Source of the DNA: Raineyella sp044508675
GTDB taxonomy: Bacteria > Actinomycetota > Actinomycetes > Propionibacteriales > Propionibacteriaceae
Direction: 5' to 3'
Length of the DNA: 64,000 nt
Assembly (NCBI GenBank): GCA_044508675.1
Contig: JBIQHF010000007.1
Span: 61,781 to 125,780 of the forward strand
Position numbers and translations under genes: made by a program. Within the stretch, counting starts at the first letter, position 1; the number at the start of each line of letters is the position of its first letter. This document shows, piece by piece, positions 1 to 8,507 of the stretch. The notes under the pieces were generated by a model that was given only the letters and a program-made list of their open reading frames with translations, ran no database searches and was not told where the DNA came from.

Positions 1-2
1 AG

Positions 3-722
3 GTGGGCCCATCGGTGGTTCTGGGGGTCGCGACCGGCTCGTCCCCGCTGGGCCTCTATCGAGTCCTGGCCGACCTGGTCGACGGGGGTGGCCTCGACCT
101 CTCCGACGCCTGCGCCTTCGCGCTGGACGAGTACGTCGGCCTGCCCCAGGGGCACCCCGAGTCGTACGCCGAGGTCGTCCGACGCACGGTCACCGAGCCG
201 CTGCACCTGTCGCCGGCCCGCGTCCACGTCCCGAACGGCTTCGCCGAGGACGTTGCGGCCGCCGGGGAGGCGTACGAGACGGCGATCCTGGCCGCCGGCG
301 GGATCGACATCCAGATCCTCGGGATCGGTACCAATGGGCACATCGGCTTCAATGAGCCGGGCAGTTCGCTCGCCTCGCGCACCCGGACCGAGACGCTCAC
401 CCAGCGGACTCGCCAGGACAATGCGCGCTTCTTCGCCTCGCTCGACGAGGTGCCGACCCGCGCCCTGACCCAGGGCCTGGGCACCATCCTCGACGCCCGC
501 CACGCCCTGCTGATCGCCCAGGGCGAGGGGAAGGCCGAGGCTGTCGCCGCCATGGTGGAGGGGCCGCTCAGTGCCGCGGTGCCGGGGTCGGTCCTGCAGG
601 CCCACGCCCACGCGACCGTCGTGGTGGACGAAGCGGCCGCCTCGGGCCTGCGCCGCACCGGCTACCGCCGCTGGGCCGACCTGAACCGCCCGGACTGGCA
701 GGCCGTCGGGATCACCCGGTAG
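3..722 (+). CDS. nagB: glucosamine-6-phosphate deaminase, 5'-partial
   Basis: Converts glucosamine 6-phosphate to fructose 6-phosphate and ammonia in the cytoplasm, the last step of amino-sugar catabolism. Visible motifs are ATGSSPLGLY (residues 10-19), ALDEYVGL with the conserved Asp at 42, GHPESY, and GIGTNGHIGFNEPG (107-120) carrying the catalytic His. The visible 239 residues begin directly in the first sugar-phosphate loop. NagB proteins are about 260 residues, so roughly 20-30 N-terminal residues and the true start lie outside the window; the GTG at position 3 is only the first possible start visible. It is followed by a 116-bp gap and a NUDIX gene on the same strand. Confidence 0.93.
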   Translation: MGPSVVLGVATGSSPLGLYRVLADLVDGGGLDLSDACAFALDEYVGLPQGHPESYAEVVRRTVTEPLHLSPARVHVPNGFAEDVAAAGEAYETAILAAGGIDIQILGIGTNGHIGFNEPGSSLASRTRTETLTQRTRQDNARFFASLDEVPTRALTQGLGTILDARHALLIAQGEGKAEAVAAMVEGPLSAAVPGSVLQAHAHATVVVDEAAASGLRRTGYRRWADLNRPDWQAVGITR

Positions 723-746
723 CCCAGCCATGCGCCCGGTGGCCAC

Positions 747-785
747 TGCGCCGTAGCCTGGGGTAGTGCGCCGTAGCCTGGGGTA
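747..785 (+). repeat. tandem 20-bp duplication containing two -10-like boxes
   Basis: The 19-bp string TGCGCCGTAGCCTGGGGTA occurs at 747-765 and again at 767-785, a 20-bp period. Each copy contains TAGCCT (754-759 and 774-779), the TANNNT form seen before several genes here. It may duplicate a promoter element for the NUDIX gene or simply be a replication slip. Confidence 0.6.
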
Positions 786-798
786 ATACGGGGGCACG

Positions 799-834
799 TA
801 CGATCGAGTGGTGACCGTCCCTGTGAAAGAGTGA
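799..834 (+). promoter_or_regulatory. candidate leaderless micro-ORF before the NUDIX gene
   Basis: TACGAT at 799-804 lies 6 nt before a GTG at 811. That GTG opens a 7-codon frame (MTVPVKE, stop 832-834) ending 4 nt before the NUDIX ATG at 839. The arrangement resembles a leaderless leader peptide with coupled re-initiation. It is inferred from spacing alone and could be chance. Confidence 0.3.
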
Positions 835-838
835 TCAC

Positions 839-1276
839 ATGAGCTTCCCGCCCAGCCGCCTCGTCGTGGGCGCAGCCCTCGTCGATGACCTGGTGCAGCC
901 GACCAAGCTGCTCGCCGCGCGTCGCTATGCCACCTCGCTGGCGGGCGGCTGGGAGTTCCCCGGAGGCAAGGTGGAACAGGGCGAGGACCCCCTCCAGGCC
1001 CTGCGCCGGGAGCTGCACGAGGAGCTGGCCCTGTCCATCTCCGTCGGCCGGGAGGTGGCCGGACCGATGCCCGACGGGGCCTGGCCGATCTCCGACCGAT
1101 GGCGGATCAGGGTCTGGCTGGCCGAGCCCGCCCGAGTGGACATCAATCCCGGCCATGCCCACGATGCGGTGCGGTGGCTGGGCGCCGACGAGCTGCACAG
1201 CGTCACCTGGCTGCCGGCCGACGACGCGATCGTCGACGCCGTGCGTGGCCTGATGACCACCGCCGGTTCCCGCTGA
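839..1276 (+). CDS. NUDIX hydrolase (MutT-like)
   Basis: A 145-residue single-domain NUDIX protein, probably a (deoxy)nucleoside triphosphate pyrophosphatase that cleans oxidised or non-canonical nucleotides. The NUDIX box is clear: GGKVEQGED starting at 42, the glutamate at 49, then RRELHEEL at 56-63. It fits G-x5-E-x7-R-E-U-x-E-E except that the final Gly position is Ala. The upstream GGWEFPGG segment is typical of MutT. The ATG at 839 has only a weak purine-rich stretch upstream (GAAAGAG). The next gene starts 27 nt downstream, so the two may be co-transcribed. Substrate cannot be read from sequence. Confidence 0.88.
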   Translation: MSFPPSRLVVGAALVDDLVQPTKLLAARRYATSLAGGWEFPGGKVEQGEDPLQALRRELHEELALSISVGREVAGPMPDGAWPISDRWRIRVWLAEPARVDINPGHAHDAVRWLGADELHSVTWLPADDAIVDAVRGLMTTAGSR

Positions 1277-1303
1277 TCCGACCCGGTCCCAGAGGAGCAG
1301 ACC

Positions 1304-2269
1304 ATGACCGACCACCGTGAGGACGTCCCGGAGCTGTGCTCGCGCCTGTCCCTGGCCGCCGACGAACCGGCGGTCGGGACGGCGGCCGAGGCGACCTGCT
1401 GGCTGGTGCTGGAGCAGGACGGGCCCTGGGGGGCCAAGGCCGCCACCCAGTCGCGCCTCGATCCCACCATTGGCGCCCGCCTGGACGAGGCCATCAGCAG
1501 CGTCGGCGGCCGCTTCGCCCTGATGCGTGAACCGGGTGCCCATCCCGACCGGCAGGCCGCACGGCGCCGCGTCCTGGTGGCCGGGGGCCGGGCCGCTGCC
1601 CCGTGGCTGCTGTGCGGGTGGATCGAGGACCCCGAGCAGCTGCTGGACCTGCCGGTGCGGCACCTGACCGATCCGGCCCCCGACCGTGTCCTGGCGGCGC
1701 TGCCCGCACTGGAGGCCGCGGCCGACCCGATCCTGCTGGTGTGTACCAACGGCAAGCGGGACCGCTGCTGTGCCCTCAACGGACGTGGCATCGCTCGGGC
1801 CGCCGCAGGGGCCTTCCCGGGCCGGGTGTTCGAGACCACCCATCTGGGTGGTCACCGTTTCGCCGCCACTGCGGTGCTGCTGCCCACGGGCCACGCGTAC
1901 GCCCGGCTCGACGATCCTGCCCTGGCGTCCGAGGCGCTGGCCGCCGCCGATGCCGGACGTCTCGCCGACACCCTCACCGACCCGCTGCACTACCGGGGGC
2001 GCAGCCTGCTGCGCCGGCCCCAGCAGGTCGCCGACCATGCCGTCCGTGCGCTGACCGGCGACTGGAGCCTGACCGGCCCGATCGTCGACGAGGCCCAGAT
2101 CTTGGGGGAGGACCACTGGGCGGTACGGGTGCAGACCTCGGCGGGGGAGCGGTTCTCGGTCGACGTGACCCGGGTCCTCACCGATCGGCTCCGTCCCGAG
2201 TCCTGCGGCGCGGCCCCGGTGCCGATGCCCCAGTGGCACACCCGGGTCAGGATGGTCACACCGGACTGA
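1304..2269 (+). CDS. sucrase/ferredoxin-like family protein
   Basis: A 321-residue protein of the Suc-Fer-like family, which has a thioredoxin-fold ferredoxin-like domain. Features are WLVLEQDGPWG near the N terminus, VCTNGKRDRCC (about 145-155) with cysteines placed as in thioredoxin-like 2Fe-2S ferredoxins, and the conserved HLGGHRFAATAVLLP. RBS GAGGAG lies just before the ATG. The biochemical role of the family is not established; a redox role is inferred. It ends about 200 bp before the sulfite reductase gene, separated from it by that operon's leader hairpins. Confidence 0.8.
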   Translation: MTDHREDVPELCSRLSLAADEPAVGTAAEATCWLVLEQDGPWGAKAATQSRLDPTIGARLDEAISSVGGRFALMREPGAHPDRQAARRRVLVAGGRAAAPWLLCGWIEDPEQLLDLPVRHLTDPAPDRVLAALPALEAAADPILLVCTNGKRDRCCALNGRGIARAAAGAFPGRVFETTHLGGHRFAATAVLLPTGHAYARLDDPALASEALAAADAGRLADTLTDPLHYRGRSLLRRPQQVADHAVRALTGDWSLTGPIVDEAQILGEDHWAVRVQTSAGERFSVDVTRVLTDRLRPESCGAAPVPMPQWHTRVRMVTPD

Positions 2270-2390
2270 TCCGGGCCCGCCGTCCGGCGCGGAGACCGGC
2301 CGAGGGGCGCGGGGGTCCACGGGCGTGCCCCAGTACGGACCATTCGGTTTTGCATCGGGCTATGGGATCGTTAAGCTCTTTGAATACCGG

Positions 2391-2437
2391 CGAGGAGTTG
2401 GTCGAACTCCTCGGGTCGCGCCCGGATTCGGGGCGCG
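2391..2437 (+). promoter_or_regulatory. two tandem hairpins in the leader of the sulfate-reduction operon
   Basis: CGAGGAGTT (2391-2399) and AACTCCTCG (2405-2413) form a perfect 9-bp inverted repeat with a 5-nt loop. Three bases later CGCGCCC (2417-2423) pairs perfectly with GGGCGCG (2431-2437). Both lie between the previous gene and the RBS AAGGAGG at 2461-2467. They could be an operator plus a leader structure, or an attenuator; there is no U-tract. A known riboswitch class was not recognised. Confidence 0.5.
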
Positions 2438-2471
2438 GCGGTGAATGACCGCCCGATGCCAAGGAGGCCCC

Positions 2472-4184
2472 GTGTCTGACGACCAGACCACCACTGTCCT
2501 GCCGAGTACTGCTCCGGCCAGCGGCCGCGTCCGCGCACCCAAGAAGACCCGTGCCAACGGACAGTGGGCGATCGACGGCAAGGCGCCACTCAACCACAAC
2601 GAGGAGTTCAAGCAGGAGGACGACGGGCTGAATGTCCGCCAGCGCATCCTGGACACGTACTCCAAGGAGGGGTTCGACTCCATTGCGACGGACGACCTGT
2701 ACGGCCGTTTCCGCTGGTGGGGCCTGTACACCCAGCGCCAGGAGGGGCTGGATGCCTCGCACACCGGCAAGAGTGACGCCGAGCTGTCCGCCCGCTACTT
2801 CATGCAGCGCATCCGCGTCGACGGGCAGATCCTGAGCACCGAGCAGGTCCGTGTGATCGCCGGGATCTCGAAGGACTTCGCCCGCGACACCCTCGACATC
2901 ACCGACCGGCAGAACATCCAGTACCACTGGATCCGGATCGAGGACGTGCCCGAGATGTGGCGCCGCCTCGATGAGGTCGGGTTGAACACCATCACGGCCT
3001 GCGGTGACACGCCCCGTGGGTTCCTCGCCAGCCCGGTGGCCGGGATCGCTGCCGACGAGATCATCGACCCGACACCGGCGCTGAACGAGTTGCGCGAACG
3101 GTTCGTCGGCAACCCGGCCTTCACCAATCTCCCGCGCAAGTACAAGACCTCCATCACCGGCCACCCGAGCCTCGACACCGCCCACGAGATCAACGACATC
3201 TCCTTCGTCGGCGTTCGTCACCCCGAGCTCGGCGCAGGCTACGACCTGTGGGTCGGCGGCGGCCTGTCGACCGCACCGCGCTTCGCGCAGCGGCTCGGCG
3301 CCTTCGTCCGCCCCGAGGAGGTGGGTGACGTCTGGGAGGGCGTCACCTCGGTCTTCCGGGACTACGGGTTCCGTCGCCAACGCAACAAGGCGCGGCTGAA
3401 GTTCCTCATCGCCGACTGGGGCGTCGAGAAGTTCCGCAAGGTCCTCGAGGAGGAGTACCTCCACCGTCCGCTGCCCGATGGTCCGGCTCCGGCCAGCAAC
3501 GGCACCCCCGGTGATCACGTCGGTGTCCACGACCAGAAGGACGGCCGCAAGTACATCGGCTTCTCCCCGACCGTCGGCCGCATCGGGGGCACCAACTTCG
3601 GCCGGATCGCCGACCTCGCCGAAGCGGCAGGCTCCCACCGCATCAGTCTGACCCCCTTCCAGAAGGTGCTGGTCCTGGACGTCGACCCGGACAGGGTCGA
3701 CGACCTGCTCGCCGGCATGGAGGAGATCGGCCTGACGGCCAAGCCCAGTCCCTTCCGCCGGGCGGGGATGGCCTGCACCGGCCTGGAGTTCTGCAAGCTC
3801 GCCCTGGTCGAGACCAAGGCCTACGCCGCCGAGGTGATCGACGAGCTGGAGAAGCGGTTCGAGGGAGTCGAGCTCGATCCGCCGATCGCCATCCACATCA
3901 ACGGCTGCCCCAACTCCTGCGCCCGGTTCCAGACCGCAGACATTGGCCTGAAGGGCCAGCTGCTGGGCGGGGAGTTCGCGTTCCAGGTCCACTTGGGCGG
4001 TGGCCTGTCGTCGATGAACCGCGAGGAGGCCGGCTTCGGTCGTACGGTCCGCGGTCTCAAGGTGAGCGCCGAGGCCCTCCCGGGTTACGTTGAGCGTGTG
4101 GTCCGAGGCTTCCTGGACCAGCGCCAGGGCGACGAGACCTTCGCCGCCTGGGTCGCCCGTAGTGATGACAAGGAGTTCGTGTGA
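2472..4184 (+). CDS. sir: ferredoxin-dependent sulfite reductase (SirA/NirA family)
   Basis: Six-electron reduction of sulfite to sulfide with siroheme and a 4Fe-4S cluster, electrons from ferredoxin. 570 residues from the GTG at 2472, which follows AAGGAGG; an in-frame ATG at 2445 lacks an RBS. The protein shows the duplicated nitrite/sulfite reductase half-domains. The metal-binding cysteines are at 435 and 441 (CTGLEFC) and 479 and 483 (CPNSC). Nitrite reductases of the same family are similar, but the operon (APS reductase, ATP sulfurylase, siroheme enzymes) makes sulfite the likely substrate. It overlaps cysH by 4 nt (GTGA). Confidence 0.93.
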   Translation: MSDDQTTTVLPSTAPASGRVRAPKKTRANGQWAIDGKAPLNHNEEFKQEDDGLNVRQRILDTYSKEGFDSIATDDLYGRFRWWGLYTQRQEGLDASHTGKSDAELSARYFMQRIRVDGQILSTEQVRVIAGISKDFARDTLDITDRQNIQYHWIRIEDVPEMWRRLDEVGLNTITACGDTPRGFLASPVAGIAADEIIDPTPALNELRERFVGNPAFTNLPRKYKTSITGHPSLDTAHEINDISFVGVRHPELGAGYDLWVGGGLSTAPRFAQRLGAFVRPEEVGDVWEGVTSVFRDYGFRRQRNKARLKFLIADWGVEKFRKVLEEEYLHRPLPDGPAPASNGTPGDHVGVHDQKDGRKYIGFSPTVGRIGGTNFGRIADLAEAAGSHRISLTPFQKVLVLDVDPDRVDDLLAGMEEIGLTAKPSPFRRAGMACTGLEFCKLALVETKAYAAEVIDELEKRFEGVELDPPIAIHINGCPNSCARFQTADIGLKGQLLGGEFAFQVHLGGGLSSMNREEAGFGRTVRGLKVSAEALPGYVERVVRGFLDQRQGDETFAAWVARSDDKEFV

Positions 4185-4924
4185 GTACCACCTCCGACGC
4201 CGCACCCGTCAGCCATGGGCCGGGGCGTCGCCGATCCACGGAGGAGTTGCGCGCCCTGGCCGACGAGGCCTCGGAGCGCTTCGCCGACGCCACCGCCGAG
4301 GAGGTCCTCAGCTGGGCCGCCGAGGAGTTCGGCCCCGCTCTGGCCGTCGCCTGCTCCATGGCCGGGGACACCGTCCTGCCGGCCATCGTCTCCAGCGTGC
4401 ACCCCGGGGTGGACGTACTGTTCCTGGAGACCGGCTACCACTTCGCCGAGACCCTCGGCACCCGAGCCGAGCTCGAGACCGTGCTGCCGATCAACGTGGT
4501 CGACGTGCTGCCGCGACTGACCGTGGCCGAGCAGGACGAGCAGTACGGCAAGGACTTGTTCGCCCGCGACCCCGGCCAGTGCTGCGCGATGCGCAAGGTC
4601 GAGCCGCTGAACCGCGAGTTGGCCGGCTATGAGGCCTGGGTGACCGGGGTGCGCCGGGAGGACAACGAGCTGCGTCGTCACGCCAAGCTGGTCGAGTGGG
4701 ACGCCACCCACCGGATGGTCAAGATCAATCCGATCGCCGCCTGGACGTTCGACGACGTCATTGACTACGCCGGCCGGCACGGCGTGCCGATCAACCCCTT
4801 GCTGACCGAGGGCTACCCCTCGATCGGTTGCGAACCCTGCACCCGAAAGGTGCTGCCCGGAGAAGACCCCCGGGCCGGCCGTTGGGCCGGTCTGGCCAAG
4901 ACAGAATGCGGGATCCACCTGTGA
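4181..4924 (+). CDS. cysH: adenylyl-sulfate (APS) reductase, CysH family
   Basis: Thioredoxin-dependent reduction of adenylyl sulfate to sulfite and AMP. 247 residues. Two cysteine pairs bind a 4Fe-4S cluster (C134-C135 in GQCCAMRKVEPL, and C217/C220 in GCEPCTRK). The C-terminal catalytic ECGIHL carries C243. The CC...CxxC pattern marks the APS-using bacterial type rather than PAPS reductases. That agrees with the absence of an APS kinase gene here and of a kinase domain on CysN. Starts at a GTG whose last two bases are part of the sir stop codon, so translation is probably coupled. Confidence 0.95.
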   Translation: MSTTSDAAPVSHGPGRRRSTEELRALADEASERFADATAEEVLSWAAEEFGPALAVACSMAGDTVLPAIVSSVHPGVDVLFLETGYHFAETLGTRAELETVLPINVVDVLPRLTVAEQDEQYGKDLFARDPGQCCAMRKVEPLNRELAGYEAWVTGVRREDNELRRHAKLVEWDATHRMVKINPIAAWTFDDVIDYAGRHGVPINPLLTEGYPSIGCEPCTRKVLPGEDPRAGRWAGLAKTECGIHL

Positions 4925-5865
4925 CGACGACCGAGACCGTGCACTCCCTCGACGCCGGCTCCACCCACCGCTACGAGCTGGACCAGCTCGACGCGCTGGA
5001 GAGCGAGTCCATCCACATCTTCCGTGAGGTGACCGCCGAGCTGGAACGCCCGGTGTTGCTGTTCAGCGGTGGCAAGGACTCCGTGGTCATGCTGCACCTG
5101 GCGTCGAAGGCGTTCTTCCCCGGCAAGGTGCCGTTCCCGGTGCTGCACGTGGACACCGGCCACAACTTCCCGGAGGTGCTCGACTTCCGTGACCGTACGG
5201 TCGAGCGCCTCGGGCTGAAGCTGATCGTGGCCAAGGTGCAGGACTACATCGACGACGGCCGGCTCTTCGAGCGCGCCGACGGCACCCGGAACCCGTTGCA
5301 GACCCAGCCGCTGCTGGATGCGATCACCGCCGGGAGGTTCGACGCCGTCTACGGCGGCGGACGCCGCGACGAGGAGAAGGCCCGCGCCAAGGAGCGGATC
5401 GTAAGCCTGCGCGACGAGTTCGGCCAGTGGGACCCGCGCAACCAGCGCCCGGAGCTGTGGGACCTCTACAACGCCCGGCACCGCCCCGGCGAGCACGTCC
5501 GCGTGTTCCCGTTGAGCAACTGGACCGAGCTGGAGATCTGGCGCTACATCGCCCGCGAACAGATCGAGCTGCCGAGCCTCTACTACGCCCACCACCGCAA
5601 GGTCTTCCTGCGCGACGGCATGTGGCTCGCCGACGGCCCGGTCTCCCGGCCGCGCGAGGGCGAGGAGGTCGTCGACAAGCTGGTCCGCTACCGGACGGTG
5701 GGCGACATGTCCTGCACCGGCGCGGTCGAGTCCGATGCCACCGACGTGGAGCGGGTCATCACCGAGGTCGCCGCCACCACCCTGACCGAACGTGGTGCCA
5801 CCCGCGCCGATGACCGGCTCTCCGAGGCTGCCATGGAGGACCGCAAGAAGGAAGGCTACTTCTGA
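4921..5865 (+). CDS. cysD: sulfate adenylyltransferase subunit 2
   Basis: The catalytic ATP-pyrophosphatase-type subunit of ATP sulfurylase, which makes APS from sulfate and ATP together with the GTPase CysN. 314 residues from the GTG at 4921, which overlaps the cysH stop by 4 nt. The PP-loop LLFSGGKDS is at about 46-54, followed by the conserved HVDTGHNFPE and GGGRRDEEKARAKER segments. An in-frame ATG at 4828 would place 31 non-homologous residues at the N terminus and lie inside cysH, so it was rejected. Confidence 0.96.
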   Translation: MTTTETVHSLDAGSTHRYELDQLDALESESIHIFREVTAELERPVLLFSGGKDSVVMLHLASKAFFPGKVPFPVLHVDTGHNFPEVLDFRDRTVERLGLKLIVAKVQDYIDDGRLFERADGTRNPLQTQPLLDAITAGRFDAVYGGGRRDEEKARAKERIVSLRDEFGQWDPRNQRPELWDLYNARHRPGEHVRVFPLSNWTELEIWRYIAREQIELPSLYYAHHRKVFLRDGMWLADGPVSRPREGEEVVDKLVRYRTVGDMSCTGAVESDATDVERVITEVAATTLTERGATRADDRLSEAAMEDRKKEGYF

Positions 5866-7160
5866 TGAGCACGCTGCTTCGCCTGGCCACCGCCGGCTCG
5901 GTCGACGACGGCAAGTCGACCCTGGTCGGCCGCCTGCTGTACGACACGAAGTCGATCCTGGCCGACCAGTTGGACGCCGTCGAGCGGGTCAGCCGCGAAC
6001 GCGGCATGACCGGCGCCGACCTGGCGCTGCTCACCGACGGCCTGCGGGCCGAGCGGGAGCAGGGCATCACCATCGATGTGGCCTACCGCTACTTCGCCAC
6101 CCCGGCCCGGTCCTTCATCCTCGCCGACTGCCCCGGCCACGTCCAGTACACCCGCAACACCGTCACCGGCTCCAGCACCGCCGACGTGATCGTGCTGCTG
6201 GTGGACGTGCGCCACGGCGTGCTGGAGCAGACCCGGCGCCACCTGGCCGTCGCCTCGCTCCTGCGGGTGCCGCACGTGATCATCGCGGTGAACAAGATCG
6301 ACCTGGTCGACTACGCCGAGGACACGTTCCGCACCATCGAGGCGGACATCCGCCAGCTCACCAACGGCCTGGGACTCACCGACGTGACCGTCATCCCGGT
6401 CTCGGCGCTGGTCGGCGACAACATCGCCGAGCGCTCCGAGCGTACGGGCTGGTACGACGGCCCGGCACTGCTGGAGATCCTCGAGGAGCTGCCGACCGGC
6501 GAGGACCCCACCCGCCAGCCGCTGCGCTTCCCGGTCCAGTACGTGATCCGACCGCAGTCGGGTGCCGTCGACCAGAAGTACCGGGAGTACCGCGGGTACG
6601 CGGGGCGGGTCGCCGCCGGCGTCGTCCGGCCCGGCGACGAGATCGTCGTGCTCCCGTCGGGACGCCGCTCCAGGGTCGTGGGGATCGACCTGGCGGACCA
6701 GGAGCTCGAGGAGGCGTTCGCGCCGCAGTCGGTGACGCTGCGACTGGCCGATGACATCGACATTGCCCGTGGTGACCTGATCGCCTCGGCCAACGACGCG
6801 CCGAGCCTGACCAAGGACGTCGACGCCCTGGTCTGCTGGCTGGCCGAGCGCCCGCTGGTGGAGGGCAGCCGCGTGCTGGTGAAGAACGGCGCGCGTACCG
6901 TCCAGGCCGTGGTGCGGAGCCTGCACTCCAAGCTCGACCTGGACACCCTGGTCGGGCAGCCCGCCGAGCACCTGGAGCTGAACGACATCGGCCGCGTCCG
7001 ACTGCACCTGGCTTCCGAGCTGCCGACCGAGGCCTACACCCGGACCCGCAACACCGGCGCCTTCCTGCTGGTCGACGGCCAGCAGGGCGGCACCCTGGCG
7101 GCCGGCATGATCGTCAGCCCCGACCCCGAGGGCGAGCGCTCCCCGGACTGGGTCATCTGA
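5865..7160 (+). CDS. cysN: sulfate adenylyltransferase subunit 1 (GTPase)
   Basis: EF-Tu-like GTPase that drives APS synthesis by CysD. 431 residues. G1 is GSVDDGKS (11-18), G3 lies in DCPGHVQYTRN (about 86-96), G4 in NKIDLVDY, and two beta-barrel domains follow. The protein ends where CysN alone normally ends, with no fused APS kinase, fitting direct use of APS by the upstream CysH. Start and previous stop share one base (TGATG), and the same junction is found at its 3' end. Confidence 0.96.
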   Translation: MSTLLRLATAGSVDDGKSTLVGRLLYDTKSILADQLDAVERVSRERGMTGADLALLTDGLRAEREQGITIDVAYRYFATPARSFILADCPGHVQYTRNTVTGSSTADVIVLLVDVRHGVLEQTRRHLAVASLLRVPHVIIAVNKIDLVDYAEDTFRTIEADIRQLTNGLGLTDVTVIPVSALVGDNIAERSERTGWYDGPALLEILEELPTGEDPTRQPLRFPVQYVIRPQSGAVDQKYREYRGYAGRVAAGVVRPGDEIVVLPSGRRSRVVGIDLADQELEEAFAPQSVTLRLADDIDIARGDLIASANDAPSLTKDVDALVCWLAERPLVEGSRVLVKNGARTVQAVVRSLHSKLDLDTLVGQPAEHLELNDIGRVRLHLASELPTEAYTRTRNTGAFLLVDGQQGGTLAAGMIVSPDPEGERSPDWVI

Positions 7161-7669
7161 TGTTCCCCTTCGCCCTCGACCTTGCCGGCCGCCGGGTCGT
7201 CGCCATCGGCGGCGGACCGGTGGCGGCGAGGCGGGTGCGGGACTTCGTGGCGGCCGGGGCCGACGTCCACCTCGTCTCGCCCGCGATCTGCCCCGCGATG
7301 GAGGCCCTTCTCAGTGACATCACCTGGCAGGCCCGCCCCTACCGCGACGGCGACCTGACGGGCGCCTGGCTGGTGCACACCGCGACCGGCGACCCGATGG
7401 TCGACGCGCGTGTCGCCGCCGAGGCCGAACACCACCACACCTGGTGCATCAACAGTGGCCGGGCCGCTCGCGGAACGGCCGCGGTGCCCGCCCGCACCAG
7501 TGCGCGGACCTCCGATGGCGAGGTCACCTTGGCGGTCACCTCCGGCGACCCGCGCCGGTCGGTGGCGGTCCGCGACTACCTCGCCGCCCTGCTGCCCGAA
7601 GCGCCGCTGCACCGCCGGCGCCCCCGACCCCTCCAGCGGCCGGCCCGAGTCCTGCGCAGGTCCGCGTGA
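7160..7669 (+). CDS. precorrin-2 dehydrogenase / siroheme synthase N-terminal domain protein
   Basis: Short Met8/CysG-N-like protein (169 residues) that oxidises precorrin-2 to sirohydrochlorin with NAD; some relatives also insert iron. The Rossmann motif VVAIGGGPVAARRV lies at 13-26. A later segment, EVTLAVTSGDPRRSVAVRDYL, matches the family's second domain. It lacks the uroporphyrinogen methyltransferase domain of full CysG, so precorrin-2 must come from an enzyme outside this window. It overlaps cysN by 1 nt and the chelatase by 4 nt. It is shorter than many relatives (about 200 residues), with a Pro/Arg-rich C-terminal end. Confidence 0.85.
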   Translation: MFPFALDLAGRRVVAIGGGPVAARRVRDFVAAGADVHLVSPAICPAMEALLSDITWQARPYRDGDLTGAWLVHTATGDPMVDARVAAEAEHHHTWCINSGRAARGTAAVPARTSARTSDGEVTLAVTSGDPRRSVAVRDYLAALLPEAPLHRRRPRPLQRPARVLRRSA

Positions 7670-8433
7670 ACGGCCGGGTGCTACTGGCCGCCCACGGCAC
7701 CCGCGACCCTGCCGGGGCGCAGGTCGTCGCCGCCCTGGCCCGTGCCGTACGCGACCGGCTGCCGGAGGCGACGGTCGAGGTCTGCTGGCTGTCGACCGGC
7801 CGGCCCACCCTGGAGCAGTCGCTGGCCACCGACCCGACGGTCGGTTCCGGTGCCACCGACTCGGTGGGCCCGGGCGTCCCGGTGGTCGTTCCGCTGCTGC
7901 TCGGATCCGGCTACCACGTGCAGGTCGACATCCCCCGGATCGTGGCAGCGGCCGCCGCCGGTTCCGGGGAGCCACCGGCCAGGGTGACCACCCACCTGGG
8001 CCCCCACCGCCACCTGGTCCGCGCCCTCCTCACCCGGATCCTGGAGGTGGACCCGACCCCGGTCGCCGTGCTGCTCGCCGCGGCCGGAAGCTCCCACCCG
8101 GTCAGCCGCAGCGAGACCCGCCAGGTCGCCGACATGCTCTCGGCCGCGCTCGACGTGCCGGTCTCGGTGGCATACGCCAGCGGTGGCGGCCCGGACGTGG
8201 CCTCGGCCGTGGCGCTGTTCCGCCAGGCCGGGGTGGCCAGGGTCACCGTCGCCCCGTACCTGCTGTCGCCGGGATACTTCGCCGATCGCATCCGTGCCGA
8301 TGCCGAGCAGGCCGGCACGGCGTGCGCCGCGGTTCTGGCCGACCATCCGGCCATCGTCGACCTCATCGTCGAACGGGTACGGGCGGTCGGACGACCGGCG
8401 CGGCCGGTAGAGCCGGCCGGCACCGCCGCGTAG
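7666..8433 (+). CDS. sirohydrochlorin chelatase (CbiX/SirB family)
   Basis: Inserts the metal into sirohydrochlorin, completing the siroheme needed by the sulfite reductase at the head of the operon. 255 residues from the GTG at 7666, overlapping the previous stop. It has two CbiX-like halves: LLAAHGTRDPAG (6-17) with the metal-binding His in the first, and LLAAAGSSHPVSRSETRQVA in the second. Iron rather than cobalt is inferred only from the operon. The stop codon (TAG, 8431) is also the start of a TAGACT box that probably serves the next gene. Confidence 0.88.
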   Translation: MNGRVLLAAHGTRDPAGAQVVAALARAVRDRLPEATVEVCWLSTGRPTLEQSLATDPTVGSGATDSVGPGVPVVVPLLLGSGYHVQVDIPRIVAAAAAGSGEPPARVTTHLGPHRHLVRALLTRILEVDPTPVAVLLAAAGSSHPVSRSETRQVADMLSAALDVPVSVAYASGGGPDVASAVALFRQAGVARVTVAPYLLSPGYFADRIRADAEQAGTACAAVLADHPAIVDLIVERVRAVGRPARPVEPAGTAA

Positions 8434-8436
8434 ACT
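8431..8436 (+). promoter_or_regulatory. candidate -10 box for the glutamate dehydrogenase gene
   Basis: TAGACT overlaps the stop codon of the chelatase gene and lies 72 nt before the ATG of the dehydrogenase. No clear -35 was seen. Confidence 0.35.
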
Positions 8437-8507
8437 TCGGCACGAGGCACAGTCGCCCTTGGTGCGGGCCATTCCACGGGCAGTGCGAACGAAGGAGCAA
8501 GGTCGCC

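Noticed and set aside
7410..8507. A 366-residue upstream extension of the glutamate dehydrogenase frame.
   Set aside because: It overlaps two siroheme genes and has no homology; the ATG at 8508 with GAAGGAG upstream starts the conserved family sequence.
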